NCBI RefSeq assembly: GCF_001443605.1
Contig: NZ_CP013118.1
Span: 354,225 to 418,224, forward strand
DNA length: 64,000 nucleotides
Direction: 5' to 3'
Source of the DNA: Salinivirga cyanobacteriivorans
Lineage (GTDB): Bacteria > Bacteroidota > Bacteroidia > Bacteroidales > Salinivirgaceae
Below, in pieces: positions 1-8,242 of the stretch. Each line of letters opens with the position of its first letter. Position 1 is the first letter of the stretch. The translations under genes and the position numbers were made by a program. The notes beneath the pieces were generated by a model. It did not search any database. It saw nothing but the letters and a program-made list of their open reading frames with translations, and was not told where the DNA came from.

Positions 1-770
1 GCAATAATAATGAAAGGGAAAACTTTTGTTACATAACTTGTAACTGCAGGTCTTTCAAAAAACAGGTATTGTAATGCAAAGCCATCAAGCAAAAAGAAAA
101 GCAGCATAAATGACAGCATATACAGCATATAAAACATCTGACTGCGCACGTCGAATTTAAGAATAAAAAATAATAGTGCAGTAAGTAATAATGTGAAGAA
201 AATGCCGTAAAAAAGACCAGCCTGTAGATTATCTACTGAGGTTCGTTGATTAAATCCTTGTTGATCATACAATGTTACAGGGACCTTAACCCTGTTATTC
301 TGATTGATAATTTTGGTAAAAATGGTGTATTTAATGCCCGGTTCCAGCATAAAGCGCTGTACAAAAAACCGCGATTTTATGCTTCGCTGATAAAATGGAA
401 ATTTGGCGCCCATTTGTTTTTTATGTATAAGTAATAACTCCTTTTTAATATAGAAATGTATCTCCTGAATATTGGCATTACGATATTCCAGTAAAATACT
501 AATTGGATATTGATTTACATTGCGTATTTCAAATTTAGTCCATATAACACTGTCTCTGGCATTGATATTAAGCAGCCGCTGATTATTTTCAGTAAAGAGA
601 TGATCAATAAAAAGCACATCATTAATGTCTCTGAAAGCAGCTCCTGGCTTAAATATTTTTATTTGTTCTGAAATATCGATCTCACTTTGCTGATCTAATA
701 AAATTTCATTATCTGCATCAGTACTAAGGGGTAAGCTAAACAGAAGGATCCAAAAAAGTAAAATGCGCAT
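1..770 (-). CDS. 7TMR-DISM sensor protein, N-terminal part (runs off the window)
   Basis: An uninterrupted minus-strand frame of 256 codons starts at the ATG at 770 and is still open at base 1. Residues 1-18 form a signal peptide. Residues about 25-170 fit the extracellular 7TMR-DISMED2 sensory domain (beta-rich, with W-T-K-F-E-I-R-N near residue 71). From about residue 188 hydrophobic segments begin (GLFYGIFFTLLLTALLFF), matching the start of a 7TMR-DISM membrane domain. In this family the membrane domain is usually followed by a histidine kinase, GGDEF or LytTR output domain, which lies outside the window. It is divergent from the DUF819 gene with only 89 bp between starts. The domain call rests on recognised sequence character, not a search. 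Confidence 0.72.
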   Translation of the reverse strand, partial: MRILLFWILLFSLPLSTDADNEILLDQQSEIDISEQIKIFKPGAAFRDINDVLFIDHLFTENNQRLLNINARDSVIWTKFEIRNVNQYPISILLEYRNANIQEIHFYIKKELLLIHKKQMGAKFPFYQRSIKSRFFVQRFMLEPGIKYTIFTKIINQNNRVKVPVTLYDQQGFNQRTSVDNLQAGLFYGIFFTLLLTALLFFILKFDVRSQMFYMLYMLSFMLLFFLLDGFALQYLFFERPAVTSYVTKVFPFIII

Positions 771-808
771 TGGTATTTTAGTGTTTTTGGAAAGATAATA
801 TTTCTTTT

Positions 809-842
809 TTTGTTACACAAGGGTAAATAATTGCTATTTTTG
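809..842 (+). promoter_or_regulatory. Bacteroidota-type promoter for the DUF819 gene
   Basis: TTTG at 809-812 and TATTTTTG at 835-842 (TAnnTTTG consensus), 22 bp apart. This puts the transcript start roughly 10 bases before the ATG at 860. The spacing is slightly longer than usual. Confidence 0.4.
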
Positions 843-859
843 GCGCTTTTAAAAGGCAT

Positions 860-1987
860 ATGGAAATGGTTATTCATTATATTTTACTTGCTGTTTTCTA
901 TCTGACTATACCATTTATCATATATTTCCTGGTCAACAGGTACGATATATTTCGTAAGACCGGTAGTATATTTTTAGCCTACATCATTGGTATTTTAGCT
1001 GGTAATGTGGGTATGATTCCAACAGACCTTTATAACTTTCAGGAAACCTTTTCAGGAGTTAGTGTTCTGGTGGCTATCCCATTGTTGCTGTTTACTGTAA
1101 AAATAAAAGCACTTATGCATACCACAGGCCCTGTATTGAAATGCTTCCTGGGTGGCCTTGTGGCCGTAATTATCACTGTGGCCAGCGGTTATTTAATATG
1201 GGGCCATATGCAGCCCGATATGTGGAAAACATCAGGTATGCTTGTGGGTGTTTATACCGGAGGTACGCCCAATTTGGCAAGCATCCAAACAGCTTTAAAT
1301 GTAGCTCCTGAGCATTTTGTGTTGTTGAATACTTATGACATGCTTTTGTCGAGCATTTACCTGCTTTTTTTATTCACGCTCGGTAAAAAGTGGTTTGTGA
1401 AATGGTTGGGTAAGTCCGAACAAGATAAACTGGTAAAAGCCGAAAGTATAAAAACCAACAATTACAAATTGACATCATATGCCGGATCAATAGGCATGGC
1501 GGTATTGATTGTGGTGCTGGCTGCTGGTACTTCCTTCCTGTTCTATGGCGAAGTGCAGATGTTGTACGTTATACTGATTATTACAACTTTATCACTTTTA
1601 TTGTCGTTTGTGCCCAAAATGAATGGCAATGGCAGCTCAACAAATGCCGGTATGTATTTTATACTGGTATTCAGCGTCGCAGTAGCCTCAATGGCCGATA
1701 TTAGCCGTTTTCAGGAAGTAGCCCCGTTTCTTTTAAGATACCTTTCGTGGGTTGTTTTCGGGAGTTTATTGCTTCATTTGCTTTGGTGCCGTATTTTCAA
1801 TTTAAAAGGCGACCTGATGATGGTCACTTCTGTAGCCCTCATCTGTTCTCCGCCCTTTGTTCCGGTAATAGCCGGCCAAATTAATAATAAAAACCTCATT
1901 GTTGGTGGACTAACTGTAGGGCTCATTGGTTATGCCATTGGCAACTATCTGGGTATTACGCTTGCATGGATATTAAAAATCATTTAA
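860..1987 (+). CDS. DUF819 family integral membrane protein
   Basis: A 375-residue, almost wholly hydrophobic protein with about 10-11 predicted membrane helices. Its two halves look related, and the central loop (GGTPNLASIQTALN near residue 134) is the family-typical GGTPN motif of DUF819 (YjcL-like) proteins. The function of the family is not established; a transporter role is often assumed because of its resemblance to permease folds. The start could be 860 or the second ATG at 866. No partner gene is evident: it stands alone between the divergent DISM sensor and the TonB receptor. Confidence 0.8.
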   Translation: MEMVIHYILLAVFYLTIPFIIYFLVNRYDIFRKTGSIFLAYIIGILAGNVGMIPTDLYNFQETFSGVSVLVAIPLLLFTVKIKALMHTTGPVLKCFLGGLVAVIITVASGYLIWGHMQPDMWKTSGMLVGVYTGGTPNLASIQTALNVAPEHFVLLNTYDMLLSSIYLLFLFTLGKKWFVKWLGKSEQDKLVKAESIKTNNYKLTSYAGSIGMAVLIVVLAAGTSFLFYGEVQMLYVILIITTLSLLLSFVPKMNGNGSSTNAGMYFILVFSVAVASMADISRFQEVAPFLLRYLSWVVFGSLLLHLLWCRIFNLKGDLMMVTSVALICSPPFVPVIAGQINNKNLIVGGLTVGLIGYAIGNYLGITLAWILKII

Positions 1988-2071
1988 AATATATTTTAAC
2001 ACAATACGTTTCACCTTTATTATAAAACAGTTATAAACTATTTTGCAGACCCATTTTATATCAACAATAGA

Positions 2072-2102
2072 TTTGATTGCAATTAGTTATATGCTATTTT
2101 TG
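2072..2102 (+). promoter_or_regulatory. Strong consensus promoter for the TonB receptor/DUF4249 pair
   Basis: TTTG at 2072-2075, exactly 19 bp, then TATTTTTG at 2095-2102. This matches the Bacteroidota TTTG-N19-21-TAnnTTTG consensus and predicts a leader of about 128 nt before the ATG at 2237. The leader holds a 20-codon open frame (2117-2179). Confidence 0.6.
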
Positions 2103-2236
2103 ATTAAAACACAATAATGAAAGCTCCGGGAATAGTCTGTTTCTTAAAGATAAAAACTACATGGAGCATAACATTTTAAAAATTAATTATCTATAAATAA
2201 AAACCCTACCTGACCATCTTAAACTAAAACAAACAA

Positions 2237-4594
2237 ATGAAAACAAGCCTGGCAAGTTTTATTACTTGCACCTTCTTTAGCATTATATGCAGCTCTGCTT
2301 TATTAGCTCAAAATTATACAGTCAGCGGTTATGTCAGAGATGCAAACTCTTCTGAAGCATTAATCGGTGCCAATGTTTACGATTCAGCCACCTATCAGGG
2401 AACCATTACAAACAATTACGGGTTTTACAGTATTAGCTTGCCTCCCGGCCGCCACACCATTACATATTCATTCGTAGGTTATGCTCCCATTCGAAAGCAA
2501 ATAGACCTGCAAGGTAATCGCATAATGAATACTGAACTAACTTCAGGTGAAATGCTCGAAGAAGTAGTGGTAAAAGCAGATGCACGTGATTTGGTTGAAA
2601 GCACTCAAATGAGCAGTCACCGCATTAAAATGCTGGAAATTAAAAAAATGCCCGCGCTGTTTGGTGAGGTCGATATCATGAAAAGCATACAAAAACTGCC
2701 CGGGGTGCAGTCGGGTAACGAAGGTTTCTCCGGAGTATTTGTCAGGGGCGGCGACCCGAGTCAGAATTTGATTCTGCTGGATGGCGTACCCGTATACAAC
2801 GTGAACCATTTGTTTGGTTTCTTCTCGGTTTTCAATGCCGATGCCATCAATGATGTGAAGCTGATTAAAGGAGGTTTCCCTGCACGTTATGGCGGACGAC
2901 TTTCATCCGTGATCGACATTCGAATGAAGGAGGGTAATATGAAGAAATTCCAGGTAGAAGGCGCTGTGGGTTTACTTTCCACAAAACTTACCGTTTCAGG
3001 CCCCATAAAAAAAGACAAAACATCATTCATTGTATCTGGTCGGCGCTCCTATTTCGATCTTTTTGGGCGGGCCTACACCACCTTTAAAAAGACCGATGCA
3101 ACCGGTGGATTTTGGTTCGGTGATCTTAGTGCCAAAATCAATCACAAGTTCAGCGATAAAGATCGCTTTTACCTAAGTGCTTATTTAGGTGAAGATAAGT
3201 TTTACTTTTTGGGAGATACCGACGATCAATACAGTAGTGAGCGATACGATGTAGGCCTAAAATGGGGTAACATCACCTCTGCCCTGCGTTGGAACCATGT
3301 TTTTTCTGGAAGACTATTTAGCAATACAACTTTTACATATAGCCGTTTCAGGTTTATGAATGAGTTAGAGTTTGCTTTTGAAGATAAAATGTCGGACCAA
3401 TACTTCTCTCACCGCCAGGAGTACCTTTCGGGTGTCGAAGACCTGACCATAAAAGAAGATATTGACTTCTATCCCAATACGCAACATCAAATTAAAATGG
3501 GCGCCGAATACACTTACCACAAATACAGCCCCGGGGTGAGTAGCAGAAAAACTGAAGCTACCGACATAGAAAATTTCGACGACAAAAAAGGTAGCAATAT
3601 TTATGGTCACGAAGTCGGCGTTTTTGTTGAAGACAACTGGGAGATCAATGATGTTTTCAAAACCAACATGGGTTTACGATACAGTCACTATTTTGTAAGC
3701 AACAGAAGCTACAGCAGCATTGAACCACGATTTAGCCTGCGTGGCAAACTGTCCAATTCATTTTCACTGAAAGGATCAGTGGCCAATATGAAACAATACA
3801 TTCATTTGCTTACCAACAGCTCTATTACACTGCCCACAGATTTGTGGGTGCCGGCAACCGAAAAGGTTCCGCCACAAAGCAGCTGGCAATATGCACTAGG
3901 GGCAAACTGGATGGTCGATAACACATTGAATTTTAATCTGGAAGGTTACTACAAAGACATGACCAACGTAATTGCTTACAAAGAAGGTGCACAGTTTGTA
4001 CCTACTGATCAAAATTGGCAAAACAAAATTGCCAGTGGGCGGGGCTGGTCTTACGGCTTGGAGTTTTTGGGTGAAAAAAACTGGGAAAACACCAAACTGT
4101 CGCTGGCATATACCCTCTCGTGGAGCTACAGGAAGTTTGATGAAATAAATAACGGTGAATCCTATCCATTCAAATACGACCGAAGGCACGACATCAATCT
4201 CTCGTTCACGCACAAATTTAGTGAACGATTCGACGTTGCACTAAACTGGATCTACGCCACCGGCAATGCTTTCACTATTCCCTTCGAGTCTTACCAGGAT
4301 CCGGGAGACCCTTTCCACAATTATTCATATTACTACGATGAGTATGTGACTGAGTTCGATAGCCGCAATAATTATCGCGCGCCGGCATATCACCGCCTCG
4401 ACGTGGGCGTTAACCTGCATAAGGAGAAAAAATGGGGCTTTCGCACCTGGTCATTCTCTGTTTTTAATGCATATGGCAGATACAACCCCGTTTTTATGAT
4501 CGTGGAAGATGATGATTCGGGAAATATGGTTCTTACACAATACACCATTTTCAGATTTGTCCCTTCAATTAGTTACCGGTTCAGATTTAAATAA
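2237..4594 (+). CDS. TonB-dependent receptor with carboxypeptidase-regulatory N-terminal domain
   Basis: A 785-residue outer-membrane receptor that would import a substrate using TonB energy. In order: signal peptide (residues 1-24, cleavage after LLAQ), a CarboxypepD_reg-like beta-sandwich (about 27-110, with the YSFVGYAP motif), a TonB plug domain (about 125-235, with the family-typical VFVRGGDPSQN and GGFPARYGGRLSSV motifs) and a beta-barrel up to the C-terminal SYRFRFK. It is shorter than SusC-type receptors (about 1000 residues), and no SusD follows. Instead a DUF4249 lipoprotein starts 9 bp downstream, the usual partner of this receptor class, so the two are co-transcribed. The substrate cannot be told from sequence. 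Confidence 0.93.
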   Translation: MKTSLASFITCTFFSIICSSALLAQNYTVSGYVRDANSSEALIGANVYDSATYQGTITNNYGFYSISLPPGRHTITYSFVGYAPIRKQIDLQGNRIMNTELTSGEMLEEVVVKADARDLVESTQMSSHRIKMLEIKKMPALFGEVDIMKSIQKLPGVQSGNEGFSGVFVRGGDPSQNLILLDGVPVYNVNHLFGFFSVFNADAINDVKLIKGGFPARYGGRLSSVIDIRMKEGNMKKFQVEGAVGLLSTKLTVSGPIKKDKTSFIVSGRRSYFDLFGRAYTTFKKTDATGGFWFGDLSAKINHKFSDKDRFYLSAYLGEDKFYFLGDTDDQYSSERYDVGLKWGNITSALRWNHVFSGRLFSNTTFTYSRFRFMNELEFAFEDKMSDQYFSHRQEYLSGVEDLTIKEDIDFYPNTQHQIKMGAEYTYHKYSPGVSSRKTEATDIENFDDKKGSNIYGHEVGVFVEDNWEINDVFKTNMGLRYSHYFVSNRSYSSIEPRFSLRGKLSNSFSLKGSVANMKQYIHLLTNSSITLPTDLWVPATEKVPPQSSWQYALGANWMVDNTLNFNLEGYYKDMTNVIAYKEGAQFVPTDQNWQNKIASGRGWSYGLEFLGEKNWENTKLSLAYTLSWSYRKFDEINNGESYPFKYDRRHDINLSFTHKFSERFDVALNWIYATGNAFTIPFESYQDPGDPFHNYSYYYDEYVTEFDSRNNYRAPAYHRLDVGVNLHKEKKWGFRTWSFSVFNAYGRYNPVFMIVEDDDSGNMVLTQYTIFRFVPSISYRFRFK

Positions 4595-4603
4595 ACCAAT
4601 ATC

Positions 4604-5524
4604 ATGAAAAATATACTTACCATAATTTTACTGTTTACTCTGTTCTCATGCGAAAAAACCATTCCCATTGAAATAGATAATGTGGAACCCCGGCCAGTGG
4701 TAAATGGGATGTTCGAGAATGGAAAACCGCTGAAGGTTGAACTATCCAATTCTGTACTTGTAGGTAATGAAGGGGATATCGGTAATTTGGAAAATATCGA
4801 TATTGAGCTATTTACCAATGATACATTTCAGGAGCAACTTATTTATGAAAGTGATGGAAACTATTATTCATCAAATGCAATGGAAGCAGGGAATAATTAC
4901 CGTATCGAATTTAACGCCCTGAATAAGAACATTTCGGCCTCTTCATACCTGCCAGATTCAGTACCCATAGTCCGAATCGACTCTATTGTTCCAACTACCA
5001 TTAGTGTTGATCAGTTTGGAGCTATAGAATCGGCACTGGGCATAACTTTCACATTTGATGATTTACCCGGAAACCATTACTATTTGATCGATATAGCAAT
5101 CATAAGCGATATACAGCAAACCACCACAGACAGAGTATGGCTTTTCTATTACGAAACCGATTATATGGGGCTCAATACAGGTATTGGAAACAATGCTGAA
5201 TTCAATGTATGGGAATACCTGCGCTTTCCGGATGATGAATTTAACAACTCCCGAAAAACTTATAAATTCGGTATTGTGTATGAAGAATATGATGTGGATG
5301 AATGGGTTGAACAAAATGCCCGGTTTGAGCTCTACTTTTACGCACTCGATCCGGATTTATATTTATACCTCCAAACACGTGATGTTTTTTGGAACACCAA
5401 CGAAGATTTCTTCGCCGAAAGTGCCAATATACATACCAATATTAATGGAGGACTCGGCATATTTGCCGGTGCAACACTTGTAAAAAAAGAGATAGATTTG
5501 CTGGGCGCAATTGGCAAAGAATAA
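4604..5524 (+). CDS. DUF4249 domain-containing lipoprotein
   Basis: A 306-residue protein with a lipoprotein signal (lipid-modified Cys16 in the LFSC lipobox), followed by a beta-rich region starting IEIDNVEPRPVVNG, typical of DUF4249. Members are almost always encoded next to a TonB-dependent receptor and are thought to be surface or periplasmic partners of it; the ligand is unknown. The gene starts 9 bp after the receptor stop, so the two form an operon. It is convergent with the aldo/keto reductase, 23 bp away, with no clear terminator between them. Confidence 0.85.
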   Translation: MKNILTIILLFTLFSCEKTIPIEIDNVEPRPVVNGMFENGKPLKVELSNSVLVGNEGDIGNLENIDIELFTNDTFQEQLIYESDGNYYSSNAMEAGNNYRIEFNALNKNISASSYLPDSVPIVRIDSIVPTTISVDQFGAIESALGITFTFDDLPGNHYYLIDIAIISDIQQTTTDRVWLFYYETDYMGLNTGIGNNAEFNVWEYLRFPDDEFNNSRKTYKFGIVYEEYDVDEWVEQNARFELYFYALDPDLYLYLQTRDVFWNTNEDFFAESANIHTNINGGLGIFAGATLVKKEIDLLGAIGKE

Positions 5525-5547
5525 TCCCTGGCAACAAGTTTATTGTA

Positions 5548-6534
5548 TTACCAGTTTTTGTCGGCTATTTCAGGCCAAATATGTTGTTCGTAAATTTGCC
5601 GTATTTGGTTCATTTGTTCTCCGGTTAATTCAGGATGATCAGACGCTGATATATTCGAACGAACTTGCTCAATTTTCGATGCTCCGGGAATTATGCAACT
5701 GATCTCTTTAAACATCAGTATCCACTTTAATGCCATAGCCGGCAAATTAGCATTTTCAGGAAGCACCTGTTTGATTTTTTCCACAACCTCAAGCCCTTTC
5801 CTGAACCCTAGTCCGGCAAACGTCTCGCCATAGTCAAGTGCATTTTCTTCGCTAAATCCGCGGTGGTCACCTTCATCGAAGGTAGTCGAAGGTGTGAATT
5901 TCCCGGTCAATAAGCCGCTGGCCAAAGGCACGCGAGCTATAATTCCCACATTTCGTTTTGCAGCTTCGGCAAAAAAGTGCTCAGAGGGTCGCTGACGCAA
6001 CATATTGAAAATAATCTGTATTGTGGATACATTATCATATTCAATGGCCTTTAATGCCTGATCCACTGTACCTGCACTTACACCCAAATTCTGTATTTTC
6101 CCCTCTTTCTTGAGCGTTTCAAACAACTCAAATATTTCGGGCCTGTAATAAGTTTCATTTGGCGGACAATGTAATTGAATGAGGTCAAGCGTTTCCAGGC
6201 CCATGCTTGTCAGACTATCCTCAACAAATTTTCGTAATGCAGCAGGCTGATAGGCCTGATCAATATGTGGATTCAACCGCCTGCCACATTTTGTGGCTAC
6301 ATAAATGCGCTCACTGCGCGAACGCACCAGGCGACCAACGGCCTTTTCACTTTCCCCATTTTCATAAACATCGGCCGTATCAATAAAATTGACACCTTTA
6401 TCAACAGCTTCATTTAAAATGGTATCTGCTTTTTTATGGTCGAAACCACTACCCCATTTTCCGCCAACCTGCCATGTTCCTAAACTTTCTTCTGAAATCT
6501 CAAATCCGGTTTTTCCCAGTGTTCGTTTTTTCAT
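5548..6534 (-). CDS. Aldo/keto reductase
   Basis: A 328-residue NAD(P)H-dependent oxidoreductase of the (beta/alpha)8 AKR family. The catalytic tetrad is visible: Asp52 and Tyr57 (FIDTADVY), Lys82 (ATKCG) and His120 (LIQLH). A C-terminal cofactor-loop motif (IPGASKIEQVRSN) resembles the voltage-gated-channel-beta/general-stress AKR subgroup. Family length and start agree (MKKRTLGKTG is the usual opening). Substrate unknown. It appears monocistronic, and no TAnnTTTG box was found just upstream. Confidence 0.92.
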   Translation of the reverse strand: MKKRTLGKTGFEISEESLGTWQVGGKWGSGFDHKKADTILNEAVDKGVNFIDTADVYENGESEKAVGRLVRSRSERIYVATKCGRRLNPHIDQAYQPAALRKFVEDSLTSMGLETLDLIQLHCPPNETYYRPEIFELFETLKKEGKIQNLGVSAGTVDQALKAIEYDNVSTIQIIFNMLRQRPSEHFFAEAAKRNVGIIARVPLASGLLTGKFTPSTTFDEGDHRGFSEENALDYGETFAGLGFRKGLEVVEKIKQVLPENANLPAMALKWILMFKEISCIIPGASKIEQVRSNISASDHPELTGEQMNQIRQIYEQHIWPEIADKNW

Positions 6535-6650
6535 AATTAAATAATTTTAATCGTGCTTGATGACTAACTCAATATTTTCCTTTATTCAGCTAATAATCTT
6601 CTATTTAACACTAAATGGATAATTTTGGTTGAAATTTGAATTTAAAACCT

Positions 6651-7346
6651 TTAGGAAAGCTGTTGGAGCTCTTGCTTTGTCAAATACCTCCATTCTCCTG
6701 TGGGTATATCCAATTTGATATCCATAATGCGCACCCGCTTAAGTTTCACAACCTTATAATCAAAGTAATCGCACATTCGCCGTATTTGGCGGTTTAGGCC
6801 CTGCGTAAGAATTATCCGAAACTCAAACTTACCAAGTTTCTCCACATGGCATTTTTTGGTGACCTGCCCCAAGATGGGAACGCCATTACCCATTTTTTTA
6901 ATAAACTCCTTAGTAATTGGTTTATTTACCGTAACGATATACTCTTTTTCATGATTATTTTCCTCGCGTAAAATACTGTTAACAATATCGCCGTCGCTTG
7001 TCAATAAAATAAGCCCCTCGCTCAACTTATCAAGCCTGCCGATGGGAAAAATTCGTTTGGGGTAATTGATATAATCTATAATGTTGTTTTTCTCTGCTTT
7101 GGTATCTGTAGTTGAAACAATTCCACGTGGTTTATTTAGCAATATATATATATGTTGCTCGTAATCTGATTGAATTACCTTTCCATCAACCTTTATTTCA
7201 TCGCCATGGCTCGCTTTGTCACCCAAACCAGCTTTCATCCCATTTATTTCAATGCGACCTGCTTCAAGTAACTTATCACCTTCTCGGCGGGAACAATAAC
7301 CCATTTCACTCAAAAGTTTATTAATACGCACGCTCTTTTGCTCCAT
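6651..7346 (-). CDS. rluF: 23S rRNA pseudouridine synthase, RluF/RsuA type
   Basis: A 231-residue protein from the ATG at 7346. An S4 RNA-binding domain occupies residues about 4-50 ([25 protein letters not shown]), followed by an RsuA/RluB/E/F catalytic domain with catalytic Asp106 in [10 protein letters not shown] and the C-terminal NRQIRRM motif. It should isomerise a uridine of 23S rRNA to pseudouridine. RluF is favoured over RsuA, RluB and RluE by overall resemblance, but exact target assignment is uncertain. The open frame continues upstream to 7685 through a duplicated tRNA fragment and a terminator copy; that extension is not coding. Confidence 0.85.
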   Translation of the reverse strand: MEQKSVRINKLLSEMGYCSRREGDKLLEAGRIEINGMKAGLGDKASHGDEIKVDGKVIQSDYEQHIYILLNKPRGIVSTTDTKAEKNNIIDYINYPKRIFPIGRLDKLSEGLILLTSDGDIVNSILREENNHEKEYIVTVNKPITKEFIKKMGNGVPILGQVTKKCHVEKLGKFEFRIILTQGLNRQIRRMCDYFDYKVVKLKRVRIMDIKLDIPTGEWRYLTKQELQQLS

Positions 7347-7513
7347 TGTAGATTGCTTTACATTTTCCAGGCTTATCAACTTTTGAAACAGCACAAGCTG
7401 GAAATAGTTTTTGGTATCAAAACGCCCTGAAGTTATAAAATCATGTACAGAAAGCATATTTTTCACTGTTTTCCTGACATTAAATATGGCATCACAGTTT
7501 CCCCGGTTAACTT

Positions 7514-7629
7514 CAAATTGAAAATTTGCGGTTTTACGGCACTCGGGGCGGCCCCGATAAATAAAAAAACCGTCCAGGTAATCCTGAACGGCCTTCTCCT
7601 TTTTACAGTCGGGATGCCTAGATTTGAAT
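7514..7629. repeat. Direct repeat copy 1 (tRNA-Pro 3' end plus terminator)
   Basis: About 116 bp repeated nearly exactly 173 bp further on (7687-7802); only two or three differences are seen (for example at the gccccg/gccctg and cctag/ccgag positions). The unit covers the 3' flank, an intrinsic terminator hairpin (7570-7591) and the 3' end of the tRNA-Pro gene. In this copy the tRNA 5' part is absent. Confidence 0.9.
7563..7591 (-). terminator. Duplicated copy of the tRNA-Pro terminator
   Basis: On the minus strand the stem CCGTTCAGG/CCTGGACGG with an ATTA loop is followed by seven Ts. It is identical to the one at 7736-7764 and now sits upstream of the pseudouridine synthase gene. Confidence 0.7.
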
Positions 7630-7666
7630 TCCGCATTGCTCGCATTTCTAATGCGACATGCAATGC
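7609..7666 (-). pseudogene. tRNA-Pro 3' remnant joined to a palindrome
   Basis: The acceptor 3' strand and T-loop of tRNA-Pro are retained up to about 7629 (with a change that breaks the T-stem). Then, instead of the anticodon arm, there is an inverted repeat at 7633-7666 (GCATTGC/CGCATT arms against AATGCG/GCAATGC). No functional tRNA can fold here. Confidence 0.65.
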
Positions 7667-7686
7667 GTGAATGCACGTAAAACATG

Positions 7687-7802
7687 CAAATTGAAAATTT
7701 GCGGTTTTACGGCACTCGGGGCGGCCCTGATAAATAAAAAAACCGTCCAGGTAATCCTGAACGGCCTTCTCCTTTTTACAGTCGGGATGCCGAGATTTGA
7801 AC
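7687..7802. repeat. Direct repeat copy 2 (attached to the intact tRNA-Pro)
   Basis: Partner of the repeat at 7514-7629, offset 173 bp. It overlaps the 3' end of the intact tRNA-Pro gene and its terminator. Confidence 0.9.
7736..7764 (-). terminator. Intrinsic terminator of tRNA-Pro
   Basis: Minus-strand stem CCGTTCAGG/CCTGGACGG with loop ATTA followed by a run of seven Ts, 18 nt past the tRNA 3' end. Confidence 0.8.
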
Positions 7803-7856
7803 TCGGGGCCCCTCGCCCCCCAGACGAGTACTCTAACCGGACTGAGCTACATCCCG
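7782..7856 (-). tRNA. tRNA-Pro (anticodon GGG)
   Basis: The minus strand folds as a full cloverleaf of 75 nt. The acceptor stem CGGGATG/CATCCCG closes perfectly, the D-stem is GCTC/GAGT, and the anticodon stem CTCGT/GCGAG has loop CTGGGGG, giving anticodon GGG (codon CCC/CCU). The T-arm is CCGAG-TTCAAAT-CTCGG with discriminator A. CCA is not encoded. Partial broken copies of this gene lie on both sides. Confidence 0.95.
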
Positions 7857-7892
7857 CTACTTTTCTTTTGCCTTTCGAGTGTACTCTAATCC

Positions 7893-7928
7893 CGAAAAAA
7901 CAGAAATCTGCGATTTCATCTTTTTTCG
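7893..7928. repeat. Nested palindrome next to the tRNA-Pro gene
   Basis: CGAAAAAA (7893-7900) pairs with TTTTTTCG (7921-7928), and inside it GAAATC (7903-7908) pairs with GATTTC (7912-7917) around a TGC loop. It sits inside the interrupted second tRNA-Pro remnant. Confidence 0.7.
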
Positions 7929-7975
7929 TGGACTCTCGGTTTTATAAACCAAACAAAGTTTGAATAAAACTGGAG

Positions 7976-8003
7976 CCGGACTGAGCTACATCCCGCTACT
8001 TTT
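7976..8003 (-). pseudogene. tRNA-Pro 5' remnant
   Basis: Twenty-eight bases identical to 7837-7864, the 5' acceptor strand, D-arm beginning and upstream flank of the tRNA-Pro gene. The rest of the tRNA does not follow; a short piece resembling the D/anticodon-stem region (cgagtgtactctaa, 7876-7889) is found about 85 bp away, on the other side of the nested palindrome. The stretch 8004-8190 holds a small hairpin (8017-8043) and no recognisable gene. Confidence 0.7.
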
Positions 8004-8194
8004 TGCTTTACTTTAGGTGGACAACAGCTTTTAAGCTAACCACTCGTTGCGCTAAAGCGGTTGCAAATATAGATCATTTATTTATTCCAACAAAAATTAT
8101 TGCGCGTTTTCATGTCAAAAATTCCGTAAAGATTTGGCATAAATATTGAAATATCTAGATTCTTAATTATAAAATGTCATTTTGACAATAATAT

Positions 8195-8202
8195 TACCTT
8201 TG
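8195..8202 (+). promoter_or_regulatory. TAnnTTTG -7 box of trxB
   Basis: TACCTTTG, 40 bp before the trxB ATG. No good TTTG -33 element is found at the right distance. Confidence 0.4.
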
Positions 8203-8242
8203 TACAACAATTGTATATAACAGACTTAAAAAATAAAATATT

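Noticed and set aside
7347..7685. N-terminal extension of the pseudouridine synthase frame
   Set aside because: It reads through a duplicated terminator and a tRNA fragment, and RluF-type proteins start at the S4 domain, which begins at 7346.
7443..7963. Plus-strand open frames across the tRNA region
   Set aside because: They lie over the tRNA gene, its terminator and the duplicated copies; similar peptides appear only because the DNA is duplicated.
8004..8070. Possible third tRNA-like remnant (hairpin 8017-8043 with a D-arm-like stretch)
   Set aside because: No acceptor or T-arm pairing could be found; the resemblance is too weak.
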